Part shown: positions 28,370 through 36,661 of the stretch, one piece after another
How the letters are laid out: every line of letters starts with the position of its first letter
Numbering within the stretch: the stretch's first letter is position 1
NCBI GenBank assembly: GCA_002841885.1
Contig: PHBE01000015.1
Span: 34,936 to 98,935, forward strand
Length of the DNA: 64,000 nt
From: Deltaproteobacteria bacterium HGW-Deltaproteobacteria-18
GTDB lineage: Bacteria > Desulfobacterota > Desulfovibrionia > Desulfovibrionales > Desulfomicrobiaceae
Reading direction: 5' to 3'
The notes under the pieces: model-generated
Told to the model about the DNA's origin: nothing
Seen by the model: only the letters and a program-made list of their open reading frames with translations
Databases searched by the model: none
Made by a program: the position numbers and the translations under genes

Positions 28370-29254
28370 CTACCTGGCCTGCGCCGGTTGTTTGATCTTG
28401 CCCAGGGCGAGTCTCGGATCGACACAGAGCTTTTCAAAGCCAAGCTGCGCGCGGTCCAGTCCCAGAGCATAGCCAAGGAGTTGGGTATAATAGAAAACCG
28501 GGATCTTGAATTTCTCGTGCAGGGCGTGATTGATCTGTCCCTGCCGCAGGTCCAGATTCATCTGGCACAGCGGACAGGCGGTCACGAAGGCGTCGGCGCC
28601 CACATCACGCCCGGCGTCCAGCAGCTTGCCCGAAAGCCGGGTCACGATGTCGTTGCGCGGTATGCCGTAAGACGCACCGCAGCACTCGACCTTGAGTGCA
28701 AAAGGCACGACTTCGGCGCCAAGCGCGGCCATAAGGTTGTCCATGGCCATGGGATTTTCGTGGTGGTCGAAACGCATCAGCTCCGGGGGCCGGTTCATGA
28801 TGCATCCATAATAACAGGCGATCTTGATTCCGGTCAGAGGCTTGACCACCTTGGACTTGATCAGCTCAATGTCCACATTCTCGGTCAGCACCTGCAACAC
28901 GGACTGCGCGTCCACGTTACCGTTGCAGGGCACGTCGAGGAGCGCATTGGCCTTGGTCCGAAACGCGGGATCTTCCATCTTGTGGGCGGCGGTGCGCAGA
29001 TTGGTCAGACAGCTGGGACAGGGCGTTGTCACCCGATCCATGCCCATGACCTCGACCTGGGCCAGGTTGCGGGCGGACAGGGCCGCGGACAGGACATGAT
29101 TCACGGTATGCGCGGGAGTGGATCCGCAGCAGCTCCAGTCCGGGATATCCACCAGCTCCACGTCCAGGGCCTTGCAGACCGCTCGGGTGGAGTTGTCGTA
29201 TTCCAGGGATGTGCCCTGACCGGAACAGCCCGGATAATACGCGATTTTAAACAT
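28370..29254 (-). CDS. hdrB: HdrB, CCG-domain subunit of heterodisulfide reductase
   Basis: Protein of 294 residues with two CCG domains. The first has YYPGCSG...WSCCGS, then CPSC, and the second YYGCIM...VECCGAS then CPLCQ. CCG motifs bind the non-cubane 4Fe-4S clusters that reduce a disulfide. In methanogens that disulfide is CoM-S-S-CoB; in sulfate reducers the partner is probably DsrC or another dithiol protein (inference). The start at 29254 overlaps the hdrC stop by 8 bp. Confidence 0.93.
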   Translation of the reverse strand: MFKIAYYPGCSGQGTSLEYDNSTRAVCKALDVELVDIPDWSCCGSTPAHTVNHVLSAALSARNLAQVEVMGMDRVTTPCPSCLTNLRTAAHKMEDPAFRTKANALLDVPCNGNVDAQSVLQVLTENVDIELIKSKVVKPLTGIKIACYYGCIMNRPPELMRFDHHENPMAMDNLMAALGAEVVPFALKVECCGASYGIPRNDIVTRLSGKLLDAGRDVGADAFVTACPLCQMNLDLRQGQINHALHEKFKIPVFYYTQLLGYALGLDRAQLGFEKLCVDPRLALGKIKQPAQAR

Positions 29255-29813
29255 TGTCGCCTCCTTTGCGGAACCGCTCGAAAATGCGGGCCACCTGTTC
29301 GCGCCCCTGGATCTGGTGCGGTTTGAACGGCAGCTTGCCGCGCATGAGAGCCTGCGGAGCCAGATCGACATCGGTGAATACGCGGCCGGAGCGAGTCATG
29401 TAAGCGGCCATGAGACCCAGCTCATAGGCGCGGCCATGGCGCTCGACCGAGGCCAGAAACGAATCGGCGAAAATCTTCACGGAGCGTTCCGTGGCGTACC
29501 CGGCTTCCCGGGCCATGTGCCGACAGACATCCATGACCAGCGCGACATCGATCTTGTTCGGACAACGCGTGGTACAGGATTGACAGGAGCCGCACAGCCA
29601 TAATGAACGGCTTTTCAGCACTGCTTCCTTTTGCCCGGCCTGGATCAGACGCATGATCTGACTGACCGAATAATCGTAGGCAAACGTGTACGGACACCCG
29701 GCCGTACAGTTGCCGCACTGGTAGCAGTTCCTGATTTTCTGATGGCTGCGGGCTTCGACCTCGGCGACAAACTCAAGGTCGGCAGTGGCAAGATCAAAGA
29801 TTTGCATGGACAT
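29247..29813 (-). CDS. hdrC: HdrC, iron-sulfur subunit of heterodisulfide reductase
   Basis: Ferredoxin-like protein of 188 residues with CYQCGNCTAGCP and CGSCQSCTTRCP, the two 4Fe-4S sites of HdrC. First gene of the hdrCBA-flxDCBA unit. The start is uncertain: ATG at 29813 begins the segment typical of HdrC (MSMQIFDLATADLEF), another ATG lies 6 bp further in, and in-frame starts exist at 29855 and 29945; none has a strong ribosome site. No adh gene is seen upstream here, in contrast to the cluster known from D. vulgaris. Confidence 0.9.
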   Translation of the reverse strand: MSMQIFDLATADLEFVAEVEARSHQKIRNCYQCGNCTAGCPYTFAYDYSVSQIMRLIQAGQKEAVLKSRSLWLCGSCQSCTTRCPNKIDVALVMDVCRHMAREAGYATERSVKIFADSFLASVERHGRAYELGLMAAYMTRSGRVFTDVDLAPQALMRGKLPFKPHQIQGREQVARIFERFRKGGDNV

Positions 29814-30130
29814 ACCCAACTTGCGGTAAAGAACGGCGAACCGTCCGGTTGACATGAATCCAGTCCCCAAAAAAACCAACACGCTCAATGAACCTTTTTG
29901 ACACACCGCCCGAACGGGCGGGTGACCCAAATTGATACAACGCATCTGCTGAAAGTGTGTGTTTCCGGGACATGGAGTTTCTTTTAAGCAGATTTAGTGC
30001 CATAGTACTTGGTCCCAAGAATTGTCCAGTCCCCGAACCGGGACGGGACGATCCCGAAACCGCGTCCAGGCAGCGCCAGCCTGACGGACAAAGACCAATC
30101 GGCCAGTCGTCGTAATTAACGTTCTGATAA
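29814..30130 (-). other. Leader and promoter region of the hdr-flx operon
   Basis: About 320 bp without a supported gene between hdrC and the terminator of the TRAP operon. A GC-rich palindrome CCGCCCGAACGGGCGG (29906-29921) lies in the probable leader, and there is a long-spaced imperfect inverted repeat around ATCTGCT...AGCAGAT (about 29943-29996). I could not identify a clear Rex or FNR site. Confidence 0.35.
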
Positions 30131-30174
30131 AAACAACCGCAGAGAATGCGCCATTTTTTGCGCATTCTCTGCGG
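30127..30174 (-). terminator. Intrinsic terminator of the TRAP/sulfonate-type operon
   Basis: A perfect 14-bp stem (CCGCAGAGAATGCG at 30137-30150 with its complement at 30161-30174), loop of 10, followed on the minus strand by TTGTTTTTATC. It sits about 30 bp after the dctM stop codon. Confidence 0.88.
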
Positions 30175-30206
30175 ATAGTCCGCATCAGGAGGATTACAGC
30201 CTGGAA

Positions 30207-31490
30207 TCAATATCCGAAGAATGAAGGAAGCCAGAGAATCGTTTGCGGGAAAATGACCATAAGCATGATGGCTACGAGGCTGACCGCAATGAACGGGAGC
30301 GATTTTACCGATATCTCCTCCAGCGACACTTGGGCGATGCCGGATGAAATGAATATATTCTCCCCGAGTGGCGGCGTCGAAAAGCCCAGGGACAGGCAAC
30401 AGATGAGAATGATGCCAAAATGAATGGGATCGACCCCAAGGGCCACCATGACGGGAAGCAGTACGGGAGTGACGATCATGATGATTGCCAAGGTCTCCAT
30501 GAACATTCCTATGAACACCAGGAACATCACGACGAGAATCCAGATTATGGTCAAATTTGTCGTGAAGTTCAACAAACCTTCGGCAATCATATCCGGAATC
30601 CTGTACTGAACAAGGATTCTTCCAAATGCATACGCTGTAAACATGATGATAAGAACTCGCCCGGTCAGCCATGACGTCGTCTCAAGCGACTTGGCGATTC
30701 CTTTTAAAGTAATTTCTTTGTAAACAAATATTCCAACAAAAAGTGTATAAAAAATTGCTACAATAGCTGCTTCTGTTGGAGTGAATACACCAGAATATAT
30801 ACCACCAAGTATTACAACTGGAGCCAAAATCGCTAGAAATCCTTCTTTTACCGTATTAATCAACTTTTTGTAATTAAATTCTTCATCACTCAATCCGATA
30901 TGCTTTGCCTTGCAAATCAGATAATGCATGAGAACCATCACGGAAGCAATGATCAGACCTGGAAAAACGCCGGCGATAAACATCTTTGTTATCGATTGCT
31001 GGGCGGTTACGCCATAGATTACCATCGGAATACTCGGAGGAATGATGATTCCCAGACCTCCTGATGTACCGGTAGCTGCGGCAGCATAACCCCGATCGTA
31101 TCCTTTTTTGATCATGGCCGGGATCATGAGCATGCCGACGGCAGCGGTCGTGGCCGGACCAGAACCCGAAATCGCACCGAAAAAAACGCAGGCCAAGGTT
31201 GTCGTGATCGCGAGCCCTCCGGTGACCCTTCCAATCATTGCCTCCGCGATACGCACCAGACGTCTGGAAATTCCGGCACATTCCATCAAGGCACCGGCCA
31301 AAACGAATGCGGGAAGAGCCATAATCGGAAAGGAGTTGACTGAACTGAATGCGATCTGGACCAAACTCGAAAGATCCTGACCGTCCAGGAGAAAAGTGAT
31401 CATCGCCGCGGCACCCAAAGCAAGGGCTATCGGTCCCCCCATTAAAAGCAGAATTCCAAAACTTAAAAATAATATTGTAGCTTCAGACAT
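30207..31490 (-). CDS. dctM: TRAP transporter large permease (DctM)
   Basis: Inner-membrane permease of 427 residues with about 12 predicted membrane segments. Motifs typical of DctM are SGSGPATTAAVG near 108, GTSGGLGIIIPPS near 142 and FTPTEAAIVA near 224. It uses the sodium gradient to move the substrate delivered by DctP. It is the last gene of the eight-gene operon, 32 bp after dctQ, with GGAG before its ATG. Homologous TRAP permeases carry dicarboxylates, sialic acid, taurine-type sulfonates and others; the substrate here is inferred from neighbours only. Confidence 0.93.
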   Translation of the reverse strand: MSEATILFLSFGILLLMGGPIALALGAAAMITFLLDGQDLSSLVQIAFSSVNSFPIMALPAFVLAGALMECAGISRRLVRIAEAMIGRVTGGLAITTTLACVFFGAISGSGPATTAAVGMLMIPAMIKKGYDRGYAAAATGTSGGLGIIIPPSIPMVIYGVTAQQSITKMFIAGVFPGLIIASVMVLMHYLICKAKHIGLSDEEFNYKKLINTVKEGFLAILAPVVILGGIYSGVFTPTEAAIVAIFYTLFVGIFVYKEITLKGIAKSLETTSWLTGRVLIIMFTAYAFGRILVQYRIPDMIAEGLLNFTTNLTIIWILVVMFLVFIGMFMETLAIIMIVTPVLLPVMVALGVDPIHFGIILICCLSLGFSTPPLGENIFISSGIAQVSLEEISVKSLPFIAVSLVAIMLMVIFPQTILWLPSFFGY

Positions 31491-31522
31491 TGATTTTCTC
31501 CGTTACGGCCGGTTTTGATCAA

Positions 31523-32056
31523 CTACTCAGTCAACTGTTTAAATTCGTCTGGATCGACCTGATCAACATCTTTTATATCTTCTTTAAGTATATACTTGAT
31601 ATAATTTACCTGTACTATTCTCAAAGACATAAGGGTAAAGCTTATAGTGAATATGTAATAAACATATGCCATTGACCACCCAAGTGCTGGAGAATAATAT
31701 GAAAACTCCTTCATGCTTTCAATAACTTTAAAACTTTCTACAACCATTACAATATTAAATCCAATCCATATCAAATCAGACAATATTTGTGCAAATTTTC
31801 CAAATGATTCAGGCAACAAACGAAACTGAACAGTGACTCTGTTGTGAGCAGAAAGTCTTGCAGCATAAGATGCACCAAAAAAAACAAACCACACAAATGA
31901 AAATCGTGAAACTTCTTCACTCCAAGGCAAGACAATATTGAACAATGCCCGCAAAATAATTTGCGCAAATAAAATTACAACAAAGAATGCTAACATCAAC
32001 TGGCATACATATTTTTCTATATTATCTAGAAAACATAGTATTTTTTTTGCGACCAT
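31523..32056 (-). CDS. dctQ: TRAP transporter small permease (DctQ)
   Basis: Membrane protein of 177 residues with four hydrophobic segments (about 15-38, 49-70, 90-113, 130-150) and the DctQ signature PWSEEVSRFSFVWFVFFGA. Forms the membrane complex with DctM. The gene is clearly richer in A+T than its neighbours, as is common for small membrane subunits. A terminator-like hairpin lies in the 60-bp gap between it and dctP, so it is probably expressed below the binding protein. Confidence 0.92.
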   Translation of the reverse strand: MVAKKILCFLDNIEKYVCQLMLAFFVVILFAQIILRALFNIVLPWSEEVSRFSFVWFVFFGASYAARLSAHNRVTVQFRLLPESFGKFAQILSDLIWIGFNIVMVVESFKVIESMKEFSYYSPALGWSMAYVYYIFTISFTLMSLRIVQVNYIKYILKEDIKDVDQVDPDEFKQLTE

Positions 32057-32103
32057 TTTTTGCCCCTTTTTAAAAAAAAGGGGAAGAGCTTCCTCTTCCC
32101 CTT
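32057..32103 (-). terminator. Intra-operon terminator/attenuator between dctP and dctQ
   Basis: An 11-bp stem (AAGGGGAAGAG at 32078-32088 with CTCTTCCCCTT at 32093-32103), loop of four, followed on the minus strand by a run of T residues. It lies directly after the dctP stop codon. Confidence 0.75.
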
Positions 32104-32115
32104 TCTTCTGCGCAA

Positions 32116-33114
32116 TTACTTCTTCCCAAGATGCAGCATCATGGTGTCAATCACTTCCTTTCCGCCAACAAAGTCATAATATTCAGGCCATACTTTGGCT
32201 TTGACGATCTCTTTCCACTGATCTTCGTCTTTCAGGATCGAGACTTCAACACCGGCGTCCTGCATGCCTTTCTTGGCTTTCTCAGCTTCAAGAACCTGGA
32301 AGAGAAGGCAATACTGCTGCGCCTCGATACCAGCACGGATAACCATGTCCTTGGTCGCGTCGTCGAAGCTCTTCATGGTCTTGACGCCCATGACCATCGG
32401 CTGGAACGAATACTGATAATGCGTTTCGGTGAGGTACTTCTGAACTTCCTGGAACTTCATCGTGTAATTGACGATGTAGGGATTCTCCTGGCCGTCGATA
32501 ACTTTCTGCTGCATGGCCGTGAACGTCTCTGACCATGCCATGGGGATGGGATTGGCACCCAGTGCGGTGAGCGTGGCAAGGATGACCTTGTTCTGGGGGA
32601 CGCGGATCTTCAGACCGGCGAGGTCTGCGAGGGCATTGACGGGCCTTGCGGAGTTGGTCACGAATCGAAAATTCGAGTACGTCCAGCCGAGCACCGTGAA
32701 TCCGCCCTTCTCCTCTCCGATCTTGTTCCAGTATGCGCCCATGTAACCTGTCGTCGCCTTGACGGCGTCATAGTGATTCTCGATCAGGTACGGATAGCTC
32801 AATGCTCCGAATTGAGGAACGAAGGGGACGACGTTGCCGACGCCAACAATTGCCACATCCAGAGTACCCATGCGGGCATTCTGCAACATTTCGGTTTCAG
32901 TGCCCAGAGAACCGCCCGGAAAAAGCTGAACCTCGATCTCACCGTTGGAAAGTCCTTCAAGATTCTCTTTGAATCTTTTTGCAAATGCGCCCTGGTCCGA
33001 CTCCATCGGATCACCCATACCTACCTTGACGATCCTTTTCGCAAAGACGTCACCGGCACCAAAAGCAAGCAAAAGAGTCAGACATACTACCAGTAATTTA
33101 ATTTTCCGAGGCAT
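32116..33114 (-). CDS. dctP: TRAP transporter periplasmic substrate-binding protein (DctP)
   Basis: Periplasmic binding protein of 332 residues, DctP family. A signal peptide (about 1-25, ending GDVFAKR) precedes the mature chain. Family elements seen are GSLGTETEMLQNARMGTLD, FRFVTNSARPV, GLKIRVPQN (the conserved Arg that clamps the substrate carboxylate) and DGQENPYIVN. The ATG at 33114 has AAGGAG upstream and begins the signal peptide. Standing directly in the HpsN/CuyA-type operon, its ligand is plausibly an anionic C3 sulfonate or amino acid (inference). Confidence 0.93.
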   Translation of the reverse strand: MPRKIKLLVVCLTLLLAFGAGDVFAKRIVKVGMGDPMESDQGAFAKRFKENLEGLSNGEIEVQLFPGGSLGTETEMLQNARMGTLDVAIVGVGNVVPFVPQFGALSYPYLIENHYDAVKATTGYMGAYWNKIGEEKGGFTVLGWTYSNFRFVTNSARPVNALADLAGLKIRVPQNKVILATLTALGANPIPMAWSETFTAMQQKVIDGQENPYIVNYTMKFQEVQKYLTETHYQYSFQPMVMGVKTMKSFDDATKDMVIRAGIEAQQYCLLFQVLEAEKAKKGMQDAGVEVSILKDEDQWKEIVKAKVWPEYYDFVGGKEVIDTMMLHLGKK

Positions 33115-33277
33115 TTTTTTCTCCTTGTGATCATTGTTTGCGTTTTTTGATTCACACAGTGCGAAAGCAAAAGTCTCCTGAAACGTGCAATAGTGCCCAG
33201 TCACCTCCTGCAGAAAAAACTAAAAAATTGAAATTTCACCCGCATTAAAGACAGCAGAAAACTTTATCATCAATGAA

Positions 33278-33997
33278 TCAATACTCTTTGTTGTTTTTCA
33301 CGATATCCACGATCTCTTTGGCCAGGATGTCCGCGGCATCGAACACGGGCATAGGGAAGTCGCCCTCGCCAACAACGCTGAGCTCCGTGCAGGCGATAAT
33401 GCCTACCTCGGCCCCCATCGAACTCAGCCCCGACACGATTTCACCGAAATCACGCCGGACCTTCTCACCACGCGCCCCGGCCTTGATCTCTCTGATCAGC
33501 TGGAACAAGCGGCCTTCATCCTCCAGGGTCGGATAGACGACCTCCACTCCCCTTGGCAGGAAAATATTCTCGTAGAGACCCGTGATCCGGACAGCTGGTG
33601 AAGCGAGGAGGCCGACCGTGCCGACGCCGGGAAGTGCGCCGAGAACGGATTCGACAGTCAGTTCGATAAGGTTGAGCACAGGGACGTGCACGCTTTTCTG
33701 CACGTCCCCGTGGTAATGATGCGCCGTATTACAGGGAATGACGATAAAATCGGCACCGCTCGCTTCCAGACGTTGGGCCATGCCTGCCATGCATGCCGCC
33801 GGGCTCTCCCCTGTTCCTTCGATGATGGCCTTGATGCGCGAAGGAACCTTGGGATTGTTGTCGACGATGCAATGAATGTGGTCGATGTCGTCCTTGGCCG
33901 GGGTCAGCCTCATGATCCGCATCATGAGGTCTATGGTGGCCTCAGGCCCCATCCCGCCGAGAATGCCGACGATCTTTTCCGTCATCTGCTCTGTCAT
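33278..33997 (-). CDS. Aspartate/glutamate racemase family protein
   Basis: Cofactor-independent racemase of 239 residues. Both catalytic cysteines of the family are present: PCNTAHHY near 93 and IIACTELSVVGEG near 200. GILGGMGPEAT opens the protein. Members interconvert L- and D-aspartate or glutamate, and some act on other amino acids. Cysteate is the sulfonate analogue of aspartate, so a cysteate racemase is an attractive possibility in this operon (inference). The gene ends about 160 bp before the dctP start and begins 15 bp after the lyase gene. Confidence 0.85.
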   Translation of the reverse strand: MTEQMTEKIVGILGGMGPEATIDLMMRIMRLTPAKDDIDHIHCIVDNNPKVPSRIKAIIEGTGESPAACMAGMAQRLEASGADFIVIPCNTAHHYHGDVQKSVHVPVLNLIELTVESVLGALPGVGTVGLLASPAVRITGLYENIFLPRGVEVVYPTLEDEGRLFQLIREIKAGARGEKVRRDFGEIVSGLSSMGAEVGIIACTELSVVGEGDFPMPVFDAADILAKEIVDIVKNNKEY

Positions 33998-34012
33998 TTC
34001 GACGCTCCGGGC

Positions 34013-35017
34013 CTAATTGCCGTAAAAGGTGTCGAGATACGCATACAATGCCGGAGAACCGCCGGTATGCAGGAAAAGAACGTTGGTGCCTTTTCCGAAT
34101 GCGCCCTTGCGAACCAAGTCAATCAGTCCGGCCGCAGCCTTGCCTGAGTAAACCGGATCGAGCAGGACACCCTCGGTCCTGGCGAACAGGTTCACCGCCT
34201 CGACCATGCTCTCGGTGGGCAGGGAGTAGCCGGGACCAACGTATTCGTCATAGCAGACCACCTGTTCGCGGGGGACGTCGGAGCTCAACCCGAGCTTGCG
34301 GGCGACCTCGGAAGCCAGGTTGAAGACAATCTCTTCCTGAACCGGCTTCTTGCGGGACACGTTCACGCCGCTCACGGGAATGTTTGCATTCATTCCATAC
34401 ATGCCAACGACCATGCCCGCATGGGTGCCGGCGCTTCCGGAAGGAACAACGACATGGTCGACAGGCAGGCGCATGTCATTCAACTGGCCCAGTATCTCTT
34501 CAGCACACGAGACATAGCCAAGGGCTCCGATGGCGTTCGAAGCTCCGCCGGGGACGATATAGGGCTTGCGACCTTCGGCGGCGAGCCCGTCAGCGACCTT
34601 CTGCATCTCGGCCATCATGTCCGAACCGGCAGGCACGACGCGCAGGCTCTTCACGCCCAGAAGCTGAAACAGGAAGTTGTTGCCGCTGCCCTCGGGCTTG
34701 TAGGATCCCTTGACGCGTTCTTCGAGAACCAGATGGCAATCAAGGCCCTCCTTGACGGACCAGGACAGGGTCAGGCGGCAGTGGTTCGACTGCACGGCAC
34801 CGCAGGTAATGATGGTGTCGGCGCCTTTTTCCAAAGCGTCACCGATGCAGAATTCGAGCTTGCGCGTCTTGTTGCCGCCGGCCGCGCCAGGCAGCAGGTC
34901 ATCGCGCTTGATGAAGAGATTTACATCCCCGCCCAGAGCCTTGGTCAGGTTCGGCATGGATTCGATCGGGGTGGGGCCGTTCAGGTACGGACGTCTGGGA
35001 AACTTGGTGAAATTCAT
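34013..35017 (-). CDS. PLP-dependent lyase, D-cysteine desulfhydrase/L-cysteate sulfo-lyase (CuyA) family
   Basis: Fold-type II PLP enzyme of 334 residues from the family that holds ACC deaminase, D-cysteine desulfhydrase and L-cysteate sulfo-lyase. The PLP lysine lies in GGNKTRKLEF near 53, the AVQSNHCR motif near 80, and the phosphate-binding loop in PSGSAGTHAGM near 196. CuyA converts cysteate to pyruvate, ammonium and sulfite. A RidA gene directly upstream, which removes the 2-aminoacrylate formed by such lyases, supports a beta-elimination. Sequence motifs alone do not separate CuyA from D-cysteine desulfhydrase; the operon context favours CuyA. Confidence 0.8.
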   Translation of the reverse strand: MNFTKFPRRPYLNGPTPIESMPNLTKALGGDVNLFIKRDDLLPGAAGGNKTRKLEFCIGDALEKGADTIITCGAVQSNHCRLTLSWSVKEGLDCHLVLEERVKGSYKPEGSGNNFLFQLLGVKSLRVVPAGSDMMAEMQKVADGLAAEGRKPYIVPGGASNAIGALGYVSCAEEILGQLNDMRLPVDHVVVPSGSAGTHAGMVVGMYGMNANIPVSGVNVSRKKPVQEEIVFNLASEVARKLGLSSDVPREQVVCYDEYVGPGYSLPTESMVEAVNLFARTEGVLLDPVYSGKAAAGLIDLVRKGAFGKGTNVLFLHTGGSPALYAYLDTFYGN

Positions 35018-35054
35018 CTTCTACCTCGTTGGCATATGACCAATTCGTTAAGGG

Positions 35055-35435
35055 TTAGATCTGAAAGACGGCTTCGATCTCGATGTCCGCCCCCAAGGGC
35101 AGCGCAGCAACCTGAACGGTGCTTCGGGCAGGGAAGGGCTCGTCAAAATATTCCGCATAGACCGCATTGACGGCCTTGAAATCATTCATGTCAGTCAGAA
35201 AGATCGTCGTTTTGACGGCACCACCGAGGCTGCCGCCGGCTGCTTCGACGATGCTGCGCATGTTCTGCAGGCAAAGGTGGGTCCTGTGCGTTATGGAATC
35301 ACCGGGAATCTGACCCGTCGCGGGATCGATGGGCAGTTGCCCGGACACGAAGACAAGCTCTCCCGAGGCAATGGCCTGGGAATAGGGGCCGATCGCCGCC
35401 GGCGCCTTGTCGGAATGAATTTTTGTTTTCTTCAT
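35055..35435 (-). CDS. ridA: RidA-family reactive enamine/imine deaminase
   Basis: Protein of 126 residues, YjgF/YER057c/UK114 (Rid) family, trimeric in known members. Conserved segments are IGPYSQAI near 15, FVSGQLPIDP near 28, the catalytic Arg in FPARSTVQVAALP and IEIEAVF at the end. It hydrolyses 2-aminoacrylate and similar imines released by PLP enzymes, which fits the lyase gene 37 bp downstream. The start overlaps the stop codon of the aminotransferase gene. Confidence 0.93.
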   Translation of the reverse strand: MKKTKIHSDKAPAAIGPYSQAIASGELVFVSGQLPIDPATGQIPGDSITHRTHLCLQNMRSIVEAAGGSLGGAVKTTIFLTDMNDFKAVNAVYAEYFDEPFPARSTVQVAALPLGADIEIEAVFQI

Positions 35436-36637
35436 CAGAATATCTCCTTTGCTGTTTCAGCAATAATGTCGGCGATGCGCGAACAATCCTCCAGCTCGAA
35501 GGTGAGCGGGATGCGCATGTCGCAAAGTTTGGCGAGGACACGATTGCTCCCGGGAAGATCCGGAAGAGCCCCGAAATACTTCCAGCTCTGATACGCGCTG
35601 GTAAAGCCGACCGGCTCGACATGGCCGAACCACTTGATGTGGACTCCGCGCTCCTCGTTGGCCTGAAGAAACTGTCTGATCCTTGATTCCTCAATACCGG
35701 GGAGGCTGAACTGAATGGAGCTGCCGACATAGCCTTCCCGTGATTCGCGAGTCGGGCACATGATACCGGCAATTCCGCGCAGTCGCTCTTCAAGAAGGCG
35801 GTAACGCTCGTTCCACCGTTCGCAGCGCTGATCGAGCACCGCGAGTTGCGGGCGAAGAAGCGCCGCACGCAGGTTGTCCATGCGGCAACTGTAATTTGGA
35901 GTGAGGAGCTTGAACCGATCGAAGACCTCGAGCGGCGGTCGGGACACGTGCTTCTCATAGAGCATGTACGAACCCGAATAGATGATGGCTTTGGCAATGA
36001 CTTCCTCGTCGTCCGTGACAAGGAGGCCGCCTTCGCCGGAGTTGATATGCTTGTAGGTCTGCGTGCTGAAACAACCGATCTTGCCGAAGGACCCGCTCTT
36101 GCGGCCATCCCAGGTCGCCCCCATGGTGTGTGCGCAATCCTCGATGAGCTGAAGCCCATTTCTTTCACAGATCTCAAGGACATGCCCCATGTTCGCGATG
36201 TGTCCGCGCATATGGGATATGAGAAAGAACTTCGCTTGCGATTCGCGCGCCTTTTTCTCAAGATCTTCAAGATCTATTGTGTAGTCTTCCGTAATCTCGA
36301 CAAGCTCGACAACAGCTCCTGAGTTCTCTATTGCGCCAGGAACTGGAGCCAGTGTGAATGCGTTGCACAATACCTTGTCGCCAGGCTTAACGCCAATACA
36401 CTTCAAGGCAAGGTACATCGCACTTCCACATGACGCACATGCAAGGCAATATTTTGCTCCCATGTACTCGGCGAACTCTTTCTCAAGCAAGGCCGCCTCG
36501 CCGATTTCGCCCTGACCGACGTTGTATCGATGCAGCTTTCCGCTCTGCATGATTTCGATCGCACACTTCATCCCTTCCTCGGGAATAGCTTCCTGCCGGG
36601 TAAAATCCTTACGGAAGGTTTTTCTCTCCGAGCTCAT
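35435..36637 (-). CDS. DegT/DnrJ/EryC1/StrS-family PLP aminotransferase
   Basis: Fold-type I PLP protein of 400 residues. The lysine that should hold PLP is in STQTYKHINSGEGG near 205, with IEDCAHTMGATW before it. The family mostly transfers amino groups to keto-sugars, but some members act on other carbonyl compounds. Placement between the HisD/HpsN-like dehydrogenase and RidA suggests it processes the oxidation product of the dehydrogenase, for example a keto-sulfonate or aldehyde (inference). Start at 36637 has AAAGGAGGCGGC upstream. The substrate is unknown. Confidence 0.85.
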   Translation of the reverse strand: MSSERKTFRKDFTRQEAIPEEGMKCAIEIMQSGKLHRYNVGQGEIGEAALLEKEFAEYMGAKYCLACASCGSAMYLALKCIGVKPGDKVLCNAFTLAPVPGAIENSGAVVELVEITEDYTIDLEDLEKKARESQAKFFLISHMRGHIANMGHVLEICERNGLQLIEDCAHTMGATWDGRKSGSFGKIGCFSTQTYKHINSGEGGLLVTDDEEVIAKAIIYSGSYMLYEKHVSRPPLEVFDRFKLLTPNYSCRMDNLRAALLRPQLAVLDQRCERWNERYRLLEERLRGIAGIMCPTRESREGYVGSSIQFSLPGIEESRIRQFLQANEERGVHIKWFGHVEPVGFTSAYQSWKYFGALPDLPGSNRVLAKLCDMRIPLTFELEDCSRIADIIAETAKEIF

Positions 36638-36661
36638 GCCGCCTCCTTTGAACCAAGCTGA

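Noticed and set aside
26377..28476. Longer hdrA start with an additional 39 residues
   Set aside because: ATG 28359 has GGGAGGACGCA upstream and begins the conserved HdrA N-terminus; the extension overlaps hdrB codons.
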